DNA of 64,000 bases from Pseudomonas putida. Lineage in GTDB: Bacteria > Pseudomonadota > Gammaproteobacteria > Pseudomonadales > Pseudomonadaceae. Of this stretch, positions 1 to 8,481 are shown piece after piece. The stretch spans positions 2,666,001 through 2,730,000 of the forward strand of contig NZ_CP066306.1 in NCBI RefSeq assembly GCF_016406145.1, in the 5' to 3' direction. A program made the position numbers and the translations under genes. The notes beneath the pieces were generated by a model. The model did not search any database, had not been told where the DNA came from, and worked only from the letters and a program-made list of their open reading frames with translations. How positions within the stretch are numbered: position 1 is the first letter of the stretch; each line of letters starts with the position of its first letter.

Positions 1-1144
1 TGGCCGATTGTCCGGCACCTTGCTGGCGCCAAAGGTCAACGGCAACCTGATGCTCAGTGGTGGCGAGGTCAGTGGCGCTGAGCTGCCCGTCAGTTTGCAG
101 GACCTGTCGCTGCAGGCCTTGATCGCTGGCGAGCAGGTTCAGCTCAACGGTGGCTGGCGCAGTGGCGAGGCGGGCCGTGGCCGGCTGAGCGGAGACCTGA
201 CCTGGGGCCAGGCCCTGGGCATGAACCTGCGCCTGCAGGGCCAGCAGTTGCCGGTTACCGTCGAACCCTACGCAACCCTTGAGGTAGCGCCGGACCTGAA
301 CTTGCGCCTGATCGACGACAAACTGGCGGTGACCGGCAAGGTGCTGGTGCCCAAAGGCAATATCACGGTGCGTGAACTGCCGCCATCGACCGTGAAGGTA
401 TCAGACGACACCGTCATCGTTGGCCACCAGACCGAGGAAGGTAAAACGCCTATGGCGGTGGCCATGGACATTGATGTAGAAGTGGGGCGAGACAAACTGT
501 CGTTCAGCGGTTTTGGGCTTACCGCCAACTTGCTCGGCCATGTACATATCGGCGACAACATGGACACCCGTGGTGAGTTGAGCCTGGCTGACGGACGCTA
601 CCGCGCTTACGGTCAGCGCCTGACCATTCGCCGTGCGCGCTTGCTGTTCGCCGGGCCCATCGACCAGCCCTACCTGGACATCGAAGCCATTCGGCAAGTT
701 GATGACGTTATTGCCGGTATTCGCCTGAGCGGCAGCGCCGAGCAGCCTACTACCAAGGTGTTCTCGGAGCCGGCGATGAGCCAGGAGCAGGCGCTGTCCT
801 ACCTGGTACTGGGCCGACCGCTGGGCACTTCGGGCGAGGACAACAACATGTTGGCCGAGGCGGCCCTGGGCCTGGGCCTTGCTGGCAGCGCAGGGGTTAC
901 CGGCAGCATCGCGTCCAGCCTCGGGATTGACGACTTCCAGCTGGACACCGAGGGCTCTGGCAACACCACAAGCGTAGTGGCCAGCGGTAATTTGACCGAG
1001 AAGCTTAGCCTGCGGTACGGGGTGGGGGTGTTCGAGCCCGCCAATACCATTGCCTTGCGGTACAAGCTGAGCAAGAAAGTCTACCTCGAGGCAGCCAGTG
1101 GTCTGGCCAGTTCGCTGGATATTTTTTACAAGCGAGATTTCTGA
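1..1144 (+). CDS. tamB: TamB C-terminal region (partial, 5' end outside window)
   Basis: This is the 3' end of the gene for TamB, the inner-membrane-anchored periplasm-spanning partner of the outer-membrane protein TamA, which helps place proteins and phospholipids in the outer envelope. The frame is open from the left edge, so the start lies upstream. The visible 380 residues are beta-rich, with repeated polar/hydrophobic strands, and end in the conserved TamB (DUF490) tail, including the LGLGLAGS and LSLRYGVGVFEP segments and a final aromatic-rich YKRDF. The family is usually over 1,200 residues, so about one third is present. It converges on the DUF2589 gene with a 10 bp gap. Confidence 0.93.
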   Translation, partial: GRLSGTLLAPKVNGNLMLSGGEVSGAELPVSLQDLSLQALIAGEQVQLNGGWRSGEAGRGRLSGDLTWGQALGMNLRLQGQQLPVTVEPYATLEVAPDLNLRLIDDKLAVTGKVLVPKGNITVRELPPSTVKVSDDTVIVGHQTEEGKTPMAVAMDIDVEVGRDKLSFSGFGLTANLLGHVHIGDNMDTRGELSLADGRYRAYGQRLTIRRARLLFAGPIDQPYLDIEAIRQVDDVIAGIRLSGSAEQPTTKVFSEPAMSQEQALSYLVLGRPLGTSGEDNNMLAEAALGLGLAGSAGVTGSIASSLGIDDFQLDTEGSGNTTSVVASGNLTEKLSLRYGVGVFEPANTIALRYKLSKKVYLEAASGLASSLDIFYKRDF

Positions 1145-1147
1145 ATG

Positions 1148-1175
1148 GATGCCGTCATCGTACGGTGGCGGCATC
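1148..1175. terminator. Inverted repeat between convergent tamB and DUF2589 gene
   Basis: GATGCCG (1148-1154) can pair with CGGCATC (1169-1175) around a 14 nt loop. It sits immediately after the tamB stop and overlaps the end of the opposite gene. There is no T tract, so it is at best a weak or Rho-assisted bidirectional terminator. Confidence 0.3.
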
Positions 1176-1712
1176 GATGAACTCGTTGGTATCAGGTGTG
1201 GGCTCGGTGGCCGGTTTGCGTGTGGGGTTGATCAGCTTGGTGTATTCCTCGATCAGGCGGTTGAGCGCTTCGGGTGGCTCGCTGGCTTGAAACTGCATGC
1301 GGATCTGTACCTCGTCCGGGTCTCGAGTTTCGCCTTGGCGGCCCTGGCTCCCGATGGTGACCTTGAAGGCTGCTGCGCCGCCGGCCTCATCATTCGTCTG
1401 CATCGCACGCAGAGCCTCCGTGCCATTGACCCGCACCGAGAGGTCGACTTGCATGCGCTCCAAGGCAAGCCCCTTGGGTGATACCAGGGCGAACAATGGC
1501 ACGCGTATCACATGCTTGTCGTCCATGGCGACCTCGACCATCTTGGCTTTCATCGGCGCGCCGAGGGCCTGCGCGTCTACGTCGAAAAAATGGTCGAACA
1601 AGTTGATGTACTGCTGGGCAATCAGGCTGTTGGTTGCCGCTGCGGCTTCCTGCAGGCCACGGGTGATATCCCGCAGATCAATCGATGTCATGGGGGCAGG
1701 GTGGTTGTCCAC
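1155..1712 (-). CDS. DUF2589 domain-containing protein (first of two)
   Basis: 185 residues, recognised as DUF2589, a family of unknown function. The start is a GTG at 1712, because AAGGAG (complement of 1721-1726) lies 8 nt upstream; an ATG at 1691 is the alternative. No signal peptide or membrane segment is seen. The N-terminal helix region (DLRDITRGLQEAAAATNSLIAQQYINLFDHFF) is followed by a beta-rich middle with a VPLFALVSPKGLALERMQVDLSV pattern. The same layout occurs in the next gene upstream (1785-2441), so the two are divergent paralogues in one transcription unit, only 72 bp apart, with a Mor-type regulator upstream. The function is unknown; the protein is probably cytoplasmic. Confidence 0.8.
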   Translation of the reverse strand: MDNHPAPMTSIDLRDITRGLQEAAAATNSLIAQQYINLFDHFFDVDAQALGAPMKAKMVEVAMDDKHVIRVPLFALVSPKGLALERMQVDLSVRVNGTEALRAMQTNDEAGGAAAFKVTIGSQGRQGETRDPDEVQIRMQFQASEPPEALNRLIEEYTKLINPTRKPATEPTPDTNEFIDAATVR

Positions 1713-1784
1713 TCACGTGTCTCCTTGGTGCACAGGGTGCCCCGCTGCATCAGCGAGGCGGACATTTTGAGACAGGGCGAAGTA

Positions 1785-2441
1785 TCAGGAAGGAGTGCCA
1801 CCTGCAGCGGAGGTGCTCGCTGTATCGTCCTTCAGTACGTCTGCATCGGAAATCGAATCCGTGCTTATCAGGGTCGAGTTGGGTACCACCGTCGGTTTGG
1901 TGGCGGCATCGGTGAGGAAATCGATGACTCTCATTACCGCCTCTGGTGGATCCTGTCGGCGCAAAGTGGTGTTGAACGCATAGCGGGCACGGGTATCGGA
2001 CTTGCGGGTTTGAGTGGACTTATGACTGATGCTGCCCTTCATATCCAGCTTGAACGGCCCCCAACCCAGCGAGGCGGCCACGTCCCCACTTTTGCTGGAC
2101 TCACTGAAATCCTCTGCCGCCTGACTGATGGTCAGTTCGAACTCGACCTTTCCTTCTTCAATGACAATGTTCGGGTGGGTAATGGCCGCCAGCAGCGGGA
2201 CCTTCATGGACTTGCTGACGACGCCTTTGTATTCGCCCTGTTCGTTGACGATGGTCTCGTCATAGTCGAACTGGATGGCAACCGCTTTACCATCCTGTAC
2301 GCAAACCTGCATGAGGAAGTCCGCGTAGGATTTGCTCGCAGTGACCTGCGCTTGAACCATGGCTTGTAGTGGCCCGGCGATCATCCGGTCCATTGGCAAG
2401 GCATTGATGACCGATCCGATGAGGCTGTTGTCTAGGGACAT
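1785..2441 (-). CDS. DUF2589 domain-containing protein (second of two)
   Basis: 218 residues from the ATG at 2441 (GAGAA lies about 7 nt upstream); an ATG at 2474 would add 11 residues. It shares the DUF2589 pattern with its downstream neighbour: a helical N-terminus (SLIGSVINALPMDRMIAGPLQAM), then strands around VPLLAAITHPNIVIEEGKVEFEL. The central part has a Lys/Ser/Asp-rich strand-turn repeat (FKLDMKGSISHKSTQTRKSD), and the C-terminal 30 residues are Ser/Thr/Asp-rich and probably disordered. No export signal is seen. It is likely co-transcribed with the other DUF2589 gene and the Mor-like gene. The function is unknown; duplication within the cluster suggests a hetero-oligomer or related substrates (inference). 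Confidence 0.8.
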   Translation of the reverse strand: MSLDNSLIGSVINALPMDRMIAGPLQAMVQAQVTASKSYADFLMQVCVQDGKAVAIQFDYDETIVNEQGEYKGVVSKSMKVPLLAAITHPNIVIEEGKVEFELTISQAAEDFSESSKSGDVAASLGWGPFKLDMKGSISHKSTQTRKSDTRARYAFNTTLRRQDPPEAVMRVIDFLTDAATKPTVVPNSTLISTDSISDADVLKDDTASTSAAGGTPS

Positions 2442-2506
2442 AGCTGGATTCTCTTTCTCTGATGGGTGCTGCAAAGACGGCCGTCAGTGCGGCCGGGTGG
2501 GTGTCG

Positions 2507-2887
2507 TCAGCGCGTGCAAGGCTCCTGGCGACGGATATTGCCGATCTGGCGCAGGCTCAGGCCGTACTTGTCGGCCAGCAGGCTGCGTGACAGCCCTTCG
2601 GCGCTTTCTTTCTGGATTTGCAGGTTGCGCAATTGCCGCAGGAAGTGGTCCGGCTTGGGGATTTCCAGTGCCACACCGGCAAAACGCTTGATCAGCGCGT
2701 CGAGGGCTTCGCCAGGGAGTACCTCAGCGAGCTTGGTTCGCTCGCGATGCTTGGGTATGTACTTGGGTCTGCCGCCGAAGGCGCAGGTCAGCTGGTAGGC
2801 GTTTTCTATGCCGATACATTCGATCAGGGACTGCAGCGAGTGCGGTAGCTGGCTGATATCTATGGCTGTGAGGTCTTGCAATTCCAT
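2507..2887 (-). CDS. Mor transcription activator family protein
   Basis: 126 residues, the length expected for Mor, the middle-gene activator of phage Mu. The N-terminal part shows the Mor dimerisation signature: LPHSLQSLIECIGIENAYQL, then an AFGGRPKYIPK element, with a second IPK near residue 79. The C-terminal helix-turn-helix reads LLADKYGLSLRQIGNIRR. The start at 2887 has GAGGGAG about 7 nt upstream. No other Mu-like phage genes (transposase, head, tail) are nearby, so this is probably a domesticated regulator, perhaps of the two DUF2589 genes that follow it on the same strand. The role is inferred from position only. Confidence 0.82.
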   Translation of the reverse strand: MELQDLTAIDISQLPHSLQSLIECIGIENAYQLTCAFGGRPKYIPKHRERTKLAEVLPGEALDALIKRFAGVALEIPKPDHFLRQLRNLQIQKESAEGLSRSLLADKYGLSLRQIGNIRRQEPCTR

Positions 2888-3119
2888 GTGTGGCTCCCTC
2901 GAGGTAGATGGGGCGCGATGCTTTGATATTCCGCATTTGCGGATCGGCGATTACCATCGGCGTTCGGTCGTTGGCATGAGCGGATTGTCAGTGAGTGACG
3001 AATACTGTCGCTAGGCGCCAAGTGGTCCAGCTGTTGTAGCCTCGGGGAGCAGGATTTGAAGGCAACGATTTCGCGTGTTGTAGGACATCGCTCTGGCGTT
3101 GCCCTACAGGCGTTGATAC
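2888..3119. other. Intergenic region upstream of the Mor/DUF2589 cluster
   Basis: 232 bp between the Mor-like start and the end of the secreted hypothetical gene, both on the minus strand. It probably contains the promoter of the Mor/DUF2589 cluster, but no convincing -35/-10 pair, operator or terminator hairpin could be assigned. Confidence 0.4.
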
Positions 3120-3620
3120 TCAGGGGGTCACTTTTCCGTGAGGCAACTGGGTGCCAGTACCCTCACTGCAAGGGTAAACATGCATCAAGCTCACGTTTGC
3201 GAGGTAGGCGTGGGGCCAATTGGCCATGGTTTGAGGGAGACTGCGCCAATCGACCACGAGGCAGAGTGCACTCAGAGATTGCTCATCGTGCCGGCCCAGT
3301 ACTTTACCTGGGAAGGACCGGCGATAGAGTGCAAGGGTCTTGCCTACGGCATCGACCTGTCCGGCGTTGGCCAAGGTTTCGTACGCGAGCCTTGGCAACT
3401 GCGGCTGCTCGATTGTGAAATGGGCGTGGCCAGGCCTGGCGAGCAGGTGCCCGGCCGCCCTTGTTCGATGCCATAACTGTTGCCATTGGTTGCTGCCGGC
3501 GGACGCCGCCAGTTCACGGCCCAGTTGGAGCAATTGTTCAGGTGGTATCTGGCGAATATCCAGCGCGTGAGTGGGGAGAGAGGGGAGTAATAACAGAATG
3601 AGCAGGGCGGGCTTGAGCAT
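3120..3620 (-). CDS. Small secreted hypothetical protein
   Basis: 166 residues beginning with a clear Sec signal peptide: a positively charged start, LLILLLLPSLPT as the hydrophobic core, and probable cleavage after THA near residue 19. A strong GGAGG precedes the ATG at 3620. The mature protein is helical, rich in Gln, His and Arg, with two cysteines (in ALCLV and YPCSEG) that could form a disulfide in the periplasm. I do not recognise a family. It is transcribed away from the small membrane protein gene at 3772. Confidence 0.6.
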   Translation of the reverse strand: MLKPALLILLLLPSLPTHALDIRQIPPEQLLQLGRELAASAGSNQWQQLWHRTRAAGHLLARPGHAHFTIEQPQLPRLAYETLANAGQVDAVGKTLALYRRSFPGKVLGRHDEQSLSALCLVVDWRSLPQTMANWPHAYLANVSLMHVYPCSEGTGTQLPHGKVTP

Positions 3621-3771
3621 GGAGCCTCCAGCATGGGCGGTAGGGAGGCCAATGCTTTCAGGCTTGAGGTGCCGCGCTAAGCAGGAAATACAGCGCCGAA
3701 AGCCACCGGCGTTGTATCATGGCGCCGGCTCGTTGCGAGCCATTTGCCCCCGATGTTGCAAGGAACTATCG

Positions 3772-3960
3772 ATGACACACGTGCAGCGCCTCAAATATTC
3801 GATTCTTATCATCCTGGTGGTGCTGGGCCTCATGCTGGGCCTGTCACACCTGCAGAAGCAGGGCACCATCAGTGAACAGACCTTCCAGCTGCTGGCTATC
3901 GCCATTGCGGTAGTGGTGGTCGTGATCAACGGCATTCTGCGGCGCAAGGTCAAGCCCTGA
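3772..3960 (+). CDS. Small two-helix inner-membrane protein
   Basis: 62 residues. The ATG at 3772 is chosen because AAGGA lies 7-8 nt upstream. Two hydrophobic segments (about residues 9-26 and 41-55) are separated by a short polar loop (HLQKQGTISEQTF), and the C-terminus is basic (RRKVKP). This suggests a helical hairpin in the inner membrane with positive ends in the cytoplasm. Similar short proteins are common as hypotheticals in Pseudomonas; the function is unknown. Confidence 0.65.
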   Translation: MTHVQRLKYSILIILVVLGLMLGLSHLQKQGTISEQTFQLLAIAIAVVVVVINGILRRKVKP

Positions 3961-3968
3961 CCCTTGCC

Positions 3969-3994
3969 GGCCGGCCAGGCATGGCCGGCCATGC
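3969..3994. terminator. GC-rich inverted repeat between convergent genes
   Basis: Two copies of GGCCGGCC (3969-3976 and 3983-3990) flank 6 nt, and the 16 bp palindrome GCATGGCCGGCCATGC covers 3979-3994. It lies exactly between the convergent genes ending at 3960 (+) and 3997 (-). A bidirectional terminator is plausible, but there is no T tract. Confidence 0.5.
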
Positions 3995-3996
3995 GC

Positions 3997-4371
3997 TCAG
4001 CGCGAAGAGGGCTGCTCGAGCACGGCCTGCGCTTGCGGGTTGAGGCTGTAGCACTTGTCGTTGCCCAGATTGATCACCCCCTCTGCGCACAGTCGCTTGA
4101 GCACCTCCCGCACACTGAGAAACGACAGCGGAATATCCAATTGTTCCAGGTGCGCGTGCACACCGCGCACGCCAATGCTGCGGCCGGCGCGGCCGGCGCT
4201 GTGCAGGGCATCGATCACTTTGAGACGAATCAGGCTGGTACGCAGCCCATAGGTGCGCAGCAACTCGCGGATCTGTTCGTTGCCGACACGCTCTTCCCCG
4301 CAGGCGTCCTGTCCATTGGCCGCTTTGGCCGGGGTTCGCCCGGTCTGAAGTGAAGGTTGCGGGTTGTACAT
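3997..4371 (-). CDS. Fur-family-like winged-helix regulator lacking the metal-binding domain
   Basis: 124 residues with AAGGAG 7 nt before the ATG. The central region (residues about 38-100: RTYGLRTSLIRLKVIDALHS, then VRGVHAHLEQLDIPLSFLSVREVLKRLCAEGVI) follows the Fur N-terminal DNA-binding domain, with the recognition helix around LSVREVLKRL. The protein stops soon after the wing (NDKCYSLNPQ). The Fur C-terminal dimerisation domain with its His/Cys zinc and iron ligands is therefore missing. The N-terminal 30 residues are Gly/Ala/Pro-rich. It may act as a monomeric or differently dimerising DNA-binding protein. It is divergent from pvdQ, 198 bp away. Confidence 0.65.
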   Translation of the reverse strand: MYNPQPSLQTGRTPAKAANGQDACGEERVGNEQIRELLRTYGLRTSLIRLKVIDALHSAGRAGRSIGVRGVHAHLEQLDIPLSFLSVREVLKRLCAEGVINLGNDKCYSLNPQAQAVLEQPSSR

Positions 4372-4569
4372 GTGAATGCTCCTTTTCGTGGACTGTCCCG
4401 AAATATGGGTGCCTCACTTACTAGGACGAATGAGAGCGGAGAATCTGCAGCCTTCGCGCAAAAAAAATCTCTGCCGGTGTCATGAAGACGAATCTGTGAC
4501 TCCTCCTGCGTAAAATTTTCATCTGGGTGTTCGTCTGATTGGAATGATCCCAGAAGCCGAGGAGTGCCC

Positions 4570-6882
4570 GTGCTCTCAATTTCAAGTCCCATGACCTGCG
4601 TTGGCCTAGCGGCCGCGTTGGTTGCCTGCAGCCTGGCCGCACAGGCGCGAGAAGCCAGCACCGATGCCGCTGCGCAAATTCGGCGCACCAGTTTCGGCGT
4701 GCCGCATATCGTGGCCAAGGATGAGCGCGGCCTGGGTTACGGTATCGGTTATGCCTATGGCCAGGACAATCTGTGCCTGCTTGCCAATGAAGTGCTGACG
4801 GTCAACGGTGAGCGTTCGCGCTTTTTTGGCACGCAGGGCAAAACCCTTGAGCAGCGCGATAACCTGGCCAGCGACCTGTTTTTCACCTGGCTCAATACGC
4901 CGACTGCGGTCAACAGCTTCCTCCAGGCCCAACCCGCTCAGGTGCGTGATTTGCTGGAGGGCTATGCCAGTGGTTTCAACCGCGCCTTGGCCGAGCGTCG
5001 TAGCCAAGGGCTGCCGGCAGAGTGTGGGGATGGCCAGTGGTTGCGGCCGATCACCAGTCTGGACCTGGTCAAGCTGACCCGTCGCCTGCTATCGGAGGGC
5101 GGGCTGGGGCAGTTCGCCGAAGCGTTGGCGGCTGCCCAGCCGCCACAGTTGACGAGTCAGCAGGCAGTGCACACGTTTGGCGAGGCACTGGCCCAGCAAC
5201 AGCGCTTCGCTTCGGAACGGGGCAGTAACGCCGTTGCGGTGGGCGCAGAGCGTTCGGCCAACGGCCGCGGGCTGTTGCTGGCCAACCCGCATTTCCCTTG
5301 GATGGGCGGGATGCGCTTCTACCAGATGCAACTGACCATCCCTGGCCAACTGGACGTCATGGGGGCCGCACTGCCTGGGTTACCGGTAGTGAACATCGGT
5401 TTCAACCGTCATCTGGCCTGGACCCACACGGTCGATACTTCCAAACACTTCACCCTCTACCGACTGCAACTGGACCCCAAGGATCCGACGCGCTACCTGT
5501 TCGATGGCAAGTCATTGCCGCTGACCCGGCAGGCTGTGAGTGTCACGGTCAAGGCTGGTGATGGCACGCTGAGCAAGGTGGAGCGCCAGGTCTACAGCTC
5601 GAAATTCGGGCCCGTGGTGCAGTGGCCAGGTCGCCTGGACTGGGACAGCAAAGCGGCCTATAGCCTGCGTGACGCCAATCTGGACAATACTCGCGTGCTG
5701 CAGCAGTGGTATCGCATCAACCGTGCCGATAGCCTGGCGGCACTGAAGGGCTCGATCGAGCAGTTGCAAGGCATCCCCTGGGTCAACACCTTGGCCGTCG
5801 ATTCGGGTGGCCAGGCGCTTTACCTGAACCAATCGGTGGTGCCATATGTGGACCAGCAGTTGCTGAGCCAGTGCAGTAACCCGGCGGCGCAAGGCCCGCT
5901 GGTGGTGCTCGATGGTTCGCGCAGCGCCTGCCAGTGGAAGGTCGATGCACAGGCGGCGCAGCCTGGCATCTTCCCGGCGCATCTGTTGCCCAGCCTTGCG
6001 CGCAAGGATTTCGTGCAAAGCTCCAACGATCCGGCGTGGATGACCAACCCCGCCCAGCCGTTGACGGGGTACTCGCCGCTGATCAGCCGCAGCGACCAGC
6101 CTTTGGGTATGCGCGGGCGTTTCGCGCTTGAGCGCCTGCAAGGCAATGCCAAGCTGGGTGTGGAGGACCTGCAGCGTATGGTGATGGATGACGAGGTCTA
6201 CTTGGCCAGCCTGGTGCTTCCAGACTTGTTGCAATGGTGCAAAGGCGCTGAGGCTGATTTGCAGGCACTGTGTACGAGCCTGGCGAGCTGGGATGGCAAG
6301 GCTGACCTGAACAGTGGCATTGGCCTGGTGCATTTCCAGAACATCGTCGAGGCCATGGCCAGGTATCCGCAAAGCTGGCGAGTGGCGTTTGACCCGGCAG
6401 ACCCGCAGCACACGCCGCGTGGTTTGGCAGTGGAGCAGGCGGCGGTGCGCAAGTTGCTGCGCGAAGCGGCGCTGGCCTCAATGCAGCAGGTAGCCAAAGC
6501 CGGCGTTGCTGAAGGCAGCCGTTGGGGGCAGATCCAGCAGGCGGCCGATGGCACGCCGGTACCGGGCGGCCCGCAGGGGTTGGGGGTGTATAACGCGATC
6601 TTCAGCGTACCGCACGGGGCGGGCAAGCGGCTGGTGGTCAGTGGCACCAGTTACTTGCAACTGGTCAGTTTCACCGAGGATGGGCCCCAGGCGCGCGGGT
6701 TGTTGGCCTTCTCGCAGTCCAGCGAAGCCGCATCGGCGCATTCGAGCGACCAGACCAAGGCGTTCTCGACCAAGCAGTTGGCGCCCATTCCGTTCACCGA
6801 GGCGCAAATCAAGGCTGACCCCGAGTATCGGCATTATGTGATCAGTGAGTGGGACAAGGGGGCAGTGGCGAGCCAGCCTTAA
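4570..6882 (+). CDS. pvdQ: Acyl-homoserine lactone acylase, PvdQ type
   Basis: An Ntn-hydrolase precursor of 770 residues. PvdQ removes the acyl chain from long-chain N-acyl homoserine lactones and from acylated pyoverdine precursors in the periplasm. The signal peptide covers about residues 1-27 (MTCVGLAAALVACSLAAQA). The alpha-chain block GVPHIVAKDERGLGYGIGYAYGQDN is typical. The catalytic serine that becomes the new N-terminus after autoprocessing is in ERGSNAVAVG (Ser219 with this start), and LLANPHFPW and VVNIGFNRHLAWTHTVDTS follow. The GTG at 4570 is chosen because GAGGAG lies 5 nt upstream; a GTG at 4564 overlaps that site, and an ATG at 4591 would truncate the signal peptide. No pyoverdine genes are nearby. 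Confidence 0.93.
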   Translation: MLSISSPMTCVGLAAALVACSLAAQAREASTDAAAQIRRTSFGVPHIVAKDERGLGYGIGYAYGQDNLCLLANEVLTVNGERSRFFGTQGKTLEQRDNLASDLFFTWLNTPTAVNSFLQAQPAQVRDLLEGYASGFNRALAERRSQGLPAECGDGQWLRPITSLDLVKLTRRLLSEGGLGQFAEALAAAQPPQLTSQQAVHTFGEALAQQQRFASERGSNAVAVGAERSANGRGLLLANPHFPWMGGMRFYQMQLTIPGQLDVMGAALPGLPVVNIGFNRHLAWTHTVDTSKHFTLYRLQLDPKDPTRYLFDGKSLPLTRQAVSVTVKAGDGTLSKVERQVYSSKFGPVVQWPGRLDWDSKAAYSLRDANLDNTRVLQQWYRINRADSLAALKGSIEQLQGIPWVNTLAVDSGGQALYLNQSVVPYVDQQLLSQCSNPAAQGPLVVLDGSRSACQWKVDAQAAQPGIFPAHLLPSLARKDFVQSSNDPAWMTNPAQPLTGYSPLISRSDQPLGMRGRFALERLQGNAKLGVEDLQRMVMDDEVYLASLVLPDLLQWCKGAEADLQALCTSLASWDGKADLNSGIGLVHFQNIVEAMARYPQSWRVAFDPADPQHTPRGLAVEQAAVRKLLREAALASMQQVAKAGVAEGSRWGQIQQAADGTPVPGGPQGLGVYNAIFSVPHGAGKRLVVSGTSYLQLVSFTEDGPQARGLLAFSQSSEAASAHSSDQTKAFSTKQLAPIPFTEAQIKADPEYRHYVISEWDKGAVASQP

Positions 6883-6896
6883 GATGCAAACCTGTA

Positions 6897-6994
6897 CCGG
6901 CCTCATCGCCGGCAAGCCGGCTCCTGCAGGCACTCCACTGCTCTCGAGGGCGGTGGCGTACCTGTAGGAGCCGGCTTGCCGGCGATGAGGCCGG
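6897..6994. repeat. Inverted pair of REP elements
   Basis: A 34 bp element at 6897-6930 (core CGCCGGCAAGCCGGCTCC) is repeated in inverse orientation at 6961-6994, with one or two differences. Each copy contains its own CCGGC...GCCGG palindrome. The form matches the P. putida REP elements found in extragenic spaces. The pair lies between convergent pvdQ and lpxH, where it could act in transcript termination or protection. Confidence 0.88.
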
Positions 6995-7013
6995 TATGGC
7001 AAAGCTGCCAGTT

Positions 7014-7736
7014 TCAGGAAAACTCGAACGGCTCCAGCTGAAAGCCCTGCGCATCCACCTGCAGGGTCCAGCCGCGACGGTCCCAATCACCCAGCACGAT
7101 GCGCCGGGCCGGCTCCCCGTTCACCACCAGCTTGTGGATCGCCGGCCGATGAGTGTGGCCATGCACAAGCGTTTTCACACCGTGTGCCGCCATCACCGCT
7201 GGCACTTCTTCCGGTGTGACATCGACAATTTCGGTGGCTTTCATGCGCGTCTGTGCACGGCTTTCGCTACGCAGCTTGCGTGCCAATTTCTGCCGGGTGG
7301 CAAGCGGCAAGTGCCGCAAAATCCACAGGCTCAACGGGTTGCGCAGATAGCGGCGCATCTTCATGTAGCCAATGTCGCGGGTGCACAGGGTGTCGCCATG
7401 CATCAGCAAAACCTGCTCGCCGCCCAGGCTGATCACGCTGGGGTCAGCCAACAGGGTGCAGCCGGCGGCCTTGCAGAAACCCTCGCCGATCAGAAAGTCA
7501 CGGTTGCCGTGCATCAGGTACACGGCGGTGCCGCTGTCGCTCAGCTGGCGCACGGCCTGGCAGATCGACTGCTGGAACGGCGTCATGGCATCGTCGCCGA
7601 TCCAGGCTTCGAAGAAGTCGCCGAGGATGTACAGCGCCTTGGCATGGCGTGCGCGGCCGTCGAGCAGATCAAGAAACGCCCGGGTAATGTCCGGGCGTTC
7701 TTCTTGCAGGTGCAGATCAGAGATCAGCAGTATCAC
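7014..7736 (-). CDS. lpxH: UDP-2,3-diacylglucosamine diphosphatase
   Basis: 240 residues, the usual LpxH length. The enzyme cleaves UDP-2,3-diacylglucosamine to lipid X and UMP in lipid A synthesis, at the cytoplasmic face of the inner membrane. The calcineurin-type metal motifs are all present: SDLHL (Asp7, His9), GDFFE (about residue 40), GNRDF (about 79), HGD (about 114) and VHGHTHRP (about 195). The start is a GTG at 7736 that overlaps the ppiB stop in a GTGA arrangement, so the two genes are translationally coupled. Confidence 0.95.
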   Translation of the reverse strand: MILLISDLHLQEERPDITRAFLDLLDGRARHAKALYILGDFFEAWIGDDAMTPFQQSICQAVRQLSDSGTAVYLMHGNRDFLIGEGFCKAAGCTLLADPSVISLGGEQVLLMHGDTLCTRDIGYMKMRRYLRNPLSLWILRHLPLATRQKLARKLRSESRAQTRMKATEIVDVTPEEVPAVMAAHGVKTLVHGHTHRPAIHKLVVNGEPARRIVLGDWDRRGWTLQVDAQGFQLEPFEFS

Positions 7737-8233
7737 TCAGCGATCTCGGCTTTCTCGATGATCACGTCGTCTTTTGGTACGTCCTGGTGGCCAGCCTTGG
7801 AACCGGTGGCAACCTTTTCGATGGCGTCGACGATTTCACGGCCTTCGGTCACTTCGCCGAATACCGCGTAGCCCCAGCCCTGGGTGTTCTTGCCGCTGTG
7901 GTTGAGGAAGTCGTTGTCGGAAGCGTTGATGAAGAACTGGGCCGAGGCGGAGTGTGGCTCCATGGTGCGGGCCATGGCGATGCTGTACTTGGTGTTCTTC
8001 AGGCCGTTGTCAGCTTCGTTCTGGATGCTGGCGCGGGTTTTCTTCTGGCTCATGCCCGGCTCGAAGCCGCCGCCCTGGATCATGAAACCCTTGATCACAC
8101 GGTGGAACACGGTGCCATCGTAGTGACCGTCCTTGACGTACTGAACGAAGTTTTCCGTGGTGAGCGGCGCCTTCTCGGCGTCCAGTTGCAGGACGATAAC
8201 GCCGTGGTTGGTGGTCAGTTTGACTTTGGACAT
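7733..8233 (-). CDS. ppiB: Cytoplasmic peptidyl-prolyl cis-trans isomerase B
   Basis: 166 residues, a one-domain cyclophilin that speeds proline isomerisation during folding. The active-site segments are [13 protein letters not shown] (catalytic Arg), a [14 protein letters not shown] stretch and [11 protein letters not shown]. The ATG at 8233 gives the standard [18 protein letters not shown] start with no signal peptide, so the protein is cytoplasmic. It is first in an operon with lpxH (4 bp overlap) and divergent from glnS. Confidence 0.95.
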   Translation of the reverse strand: MSKVKLTTNHGVIVLQLDAEKAPLTTENFVQYVKDGHYDGTVFHRVIKGFMIQGGGFEPGMSQKKTRASIQNEADNGLKNTKYSIAMARTMEPHSASAQFFINASDNDFLNHSGKNTQGWGYAVFGEVTEGREIVDAIEKVATGSKAGHQDVPKDDVIIEKAEIAE

Positions 8234-8481
8234 GCTGGAATTCGCTCTTTCAAGGCATTCGGGAATTAGGGTGCGCAGTGCGCCTGTAGTCACCTGACGC
8301 AAGATCGGGCGACCGCGACACATGGCGCGCACTGGCCATTTTGCCAGGCCGCGACAAAAAGCTGCGATAAATCACGGCAGTTTGTCCGAGCCTGGCTGTC
8401 AGCAGCTTGACTGCTTCGGCTATGATAGGCCCTTTGATTCAATCGGCCTACCCAGGCCGGACACGTGCATTCAAGGATCCT
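8234..8481. promoter_or_regulatory. Divergent ppiB/glnS promoter region
   Basis: 248 bp between divergent starts. A TATGAT hexamer at 8421-8426 could serve as the glnS -10, but no good -35 lies 16-18 bp upstream. No other element could be assigned. Confidence 0.4.

Noticed and set aside
2507..2887. Prophage remnant around the Mor-like gene
   Set aside because: No integrase, transposase, capsid, tail or lysis genes are present nearby, so a prophage cannot be supported. The gene is reported only as a lone Mor-type regulator.
8408..8426. TTGACT and TATGAT before glnS as a sigma-70 promoter
   Set aside because: The two hexamers are only 7-8 bp apart, far from the needed 16-18 bp, so they cannot work together.
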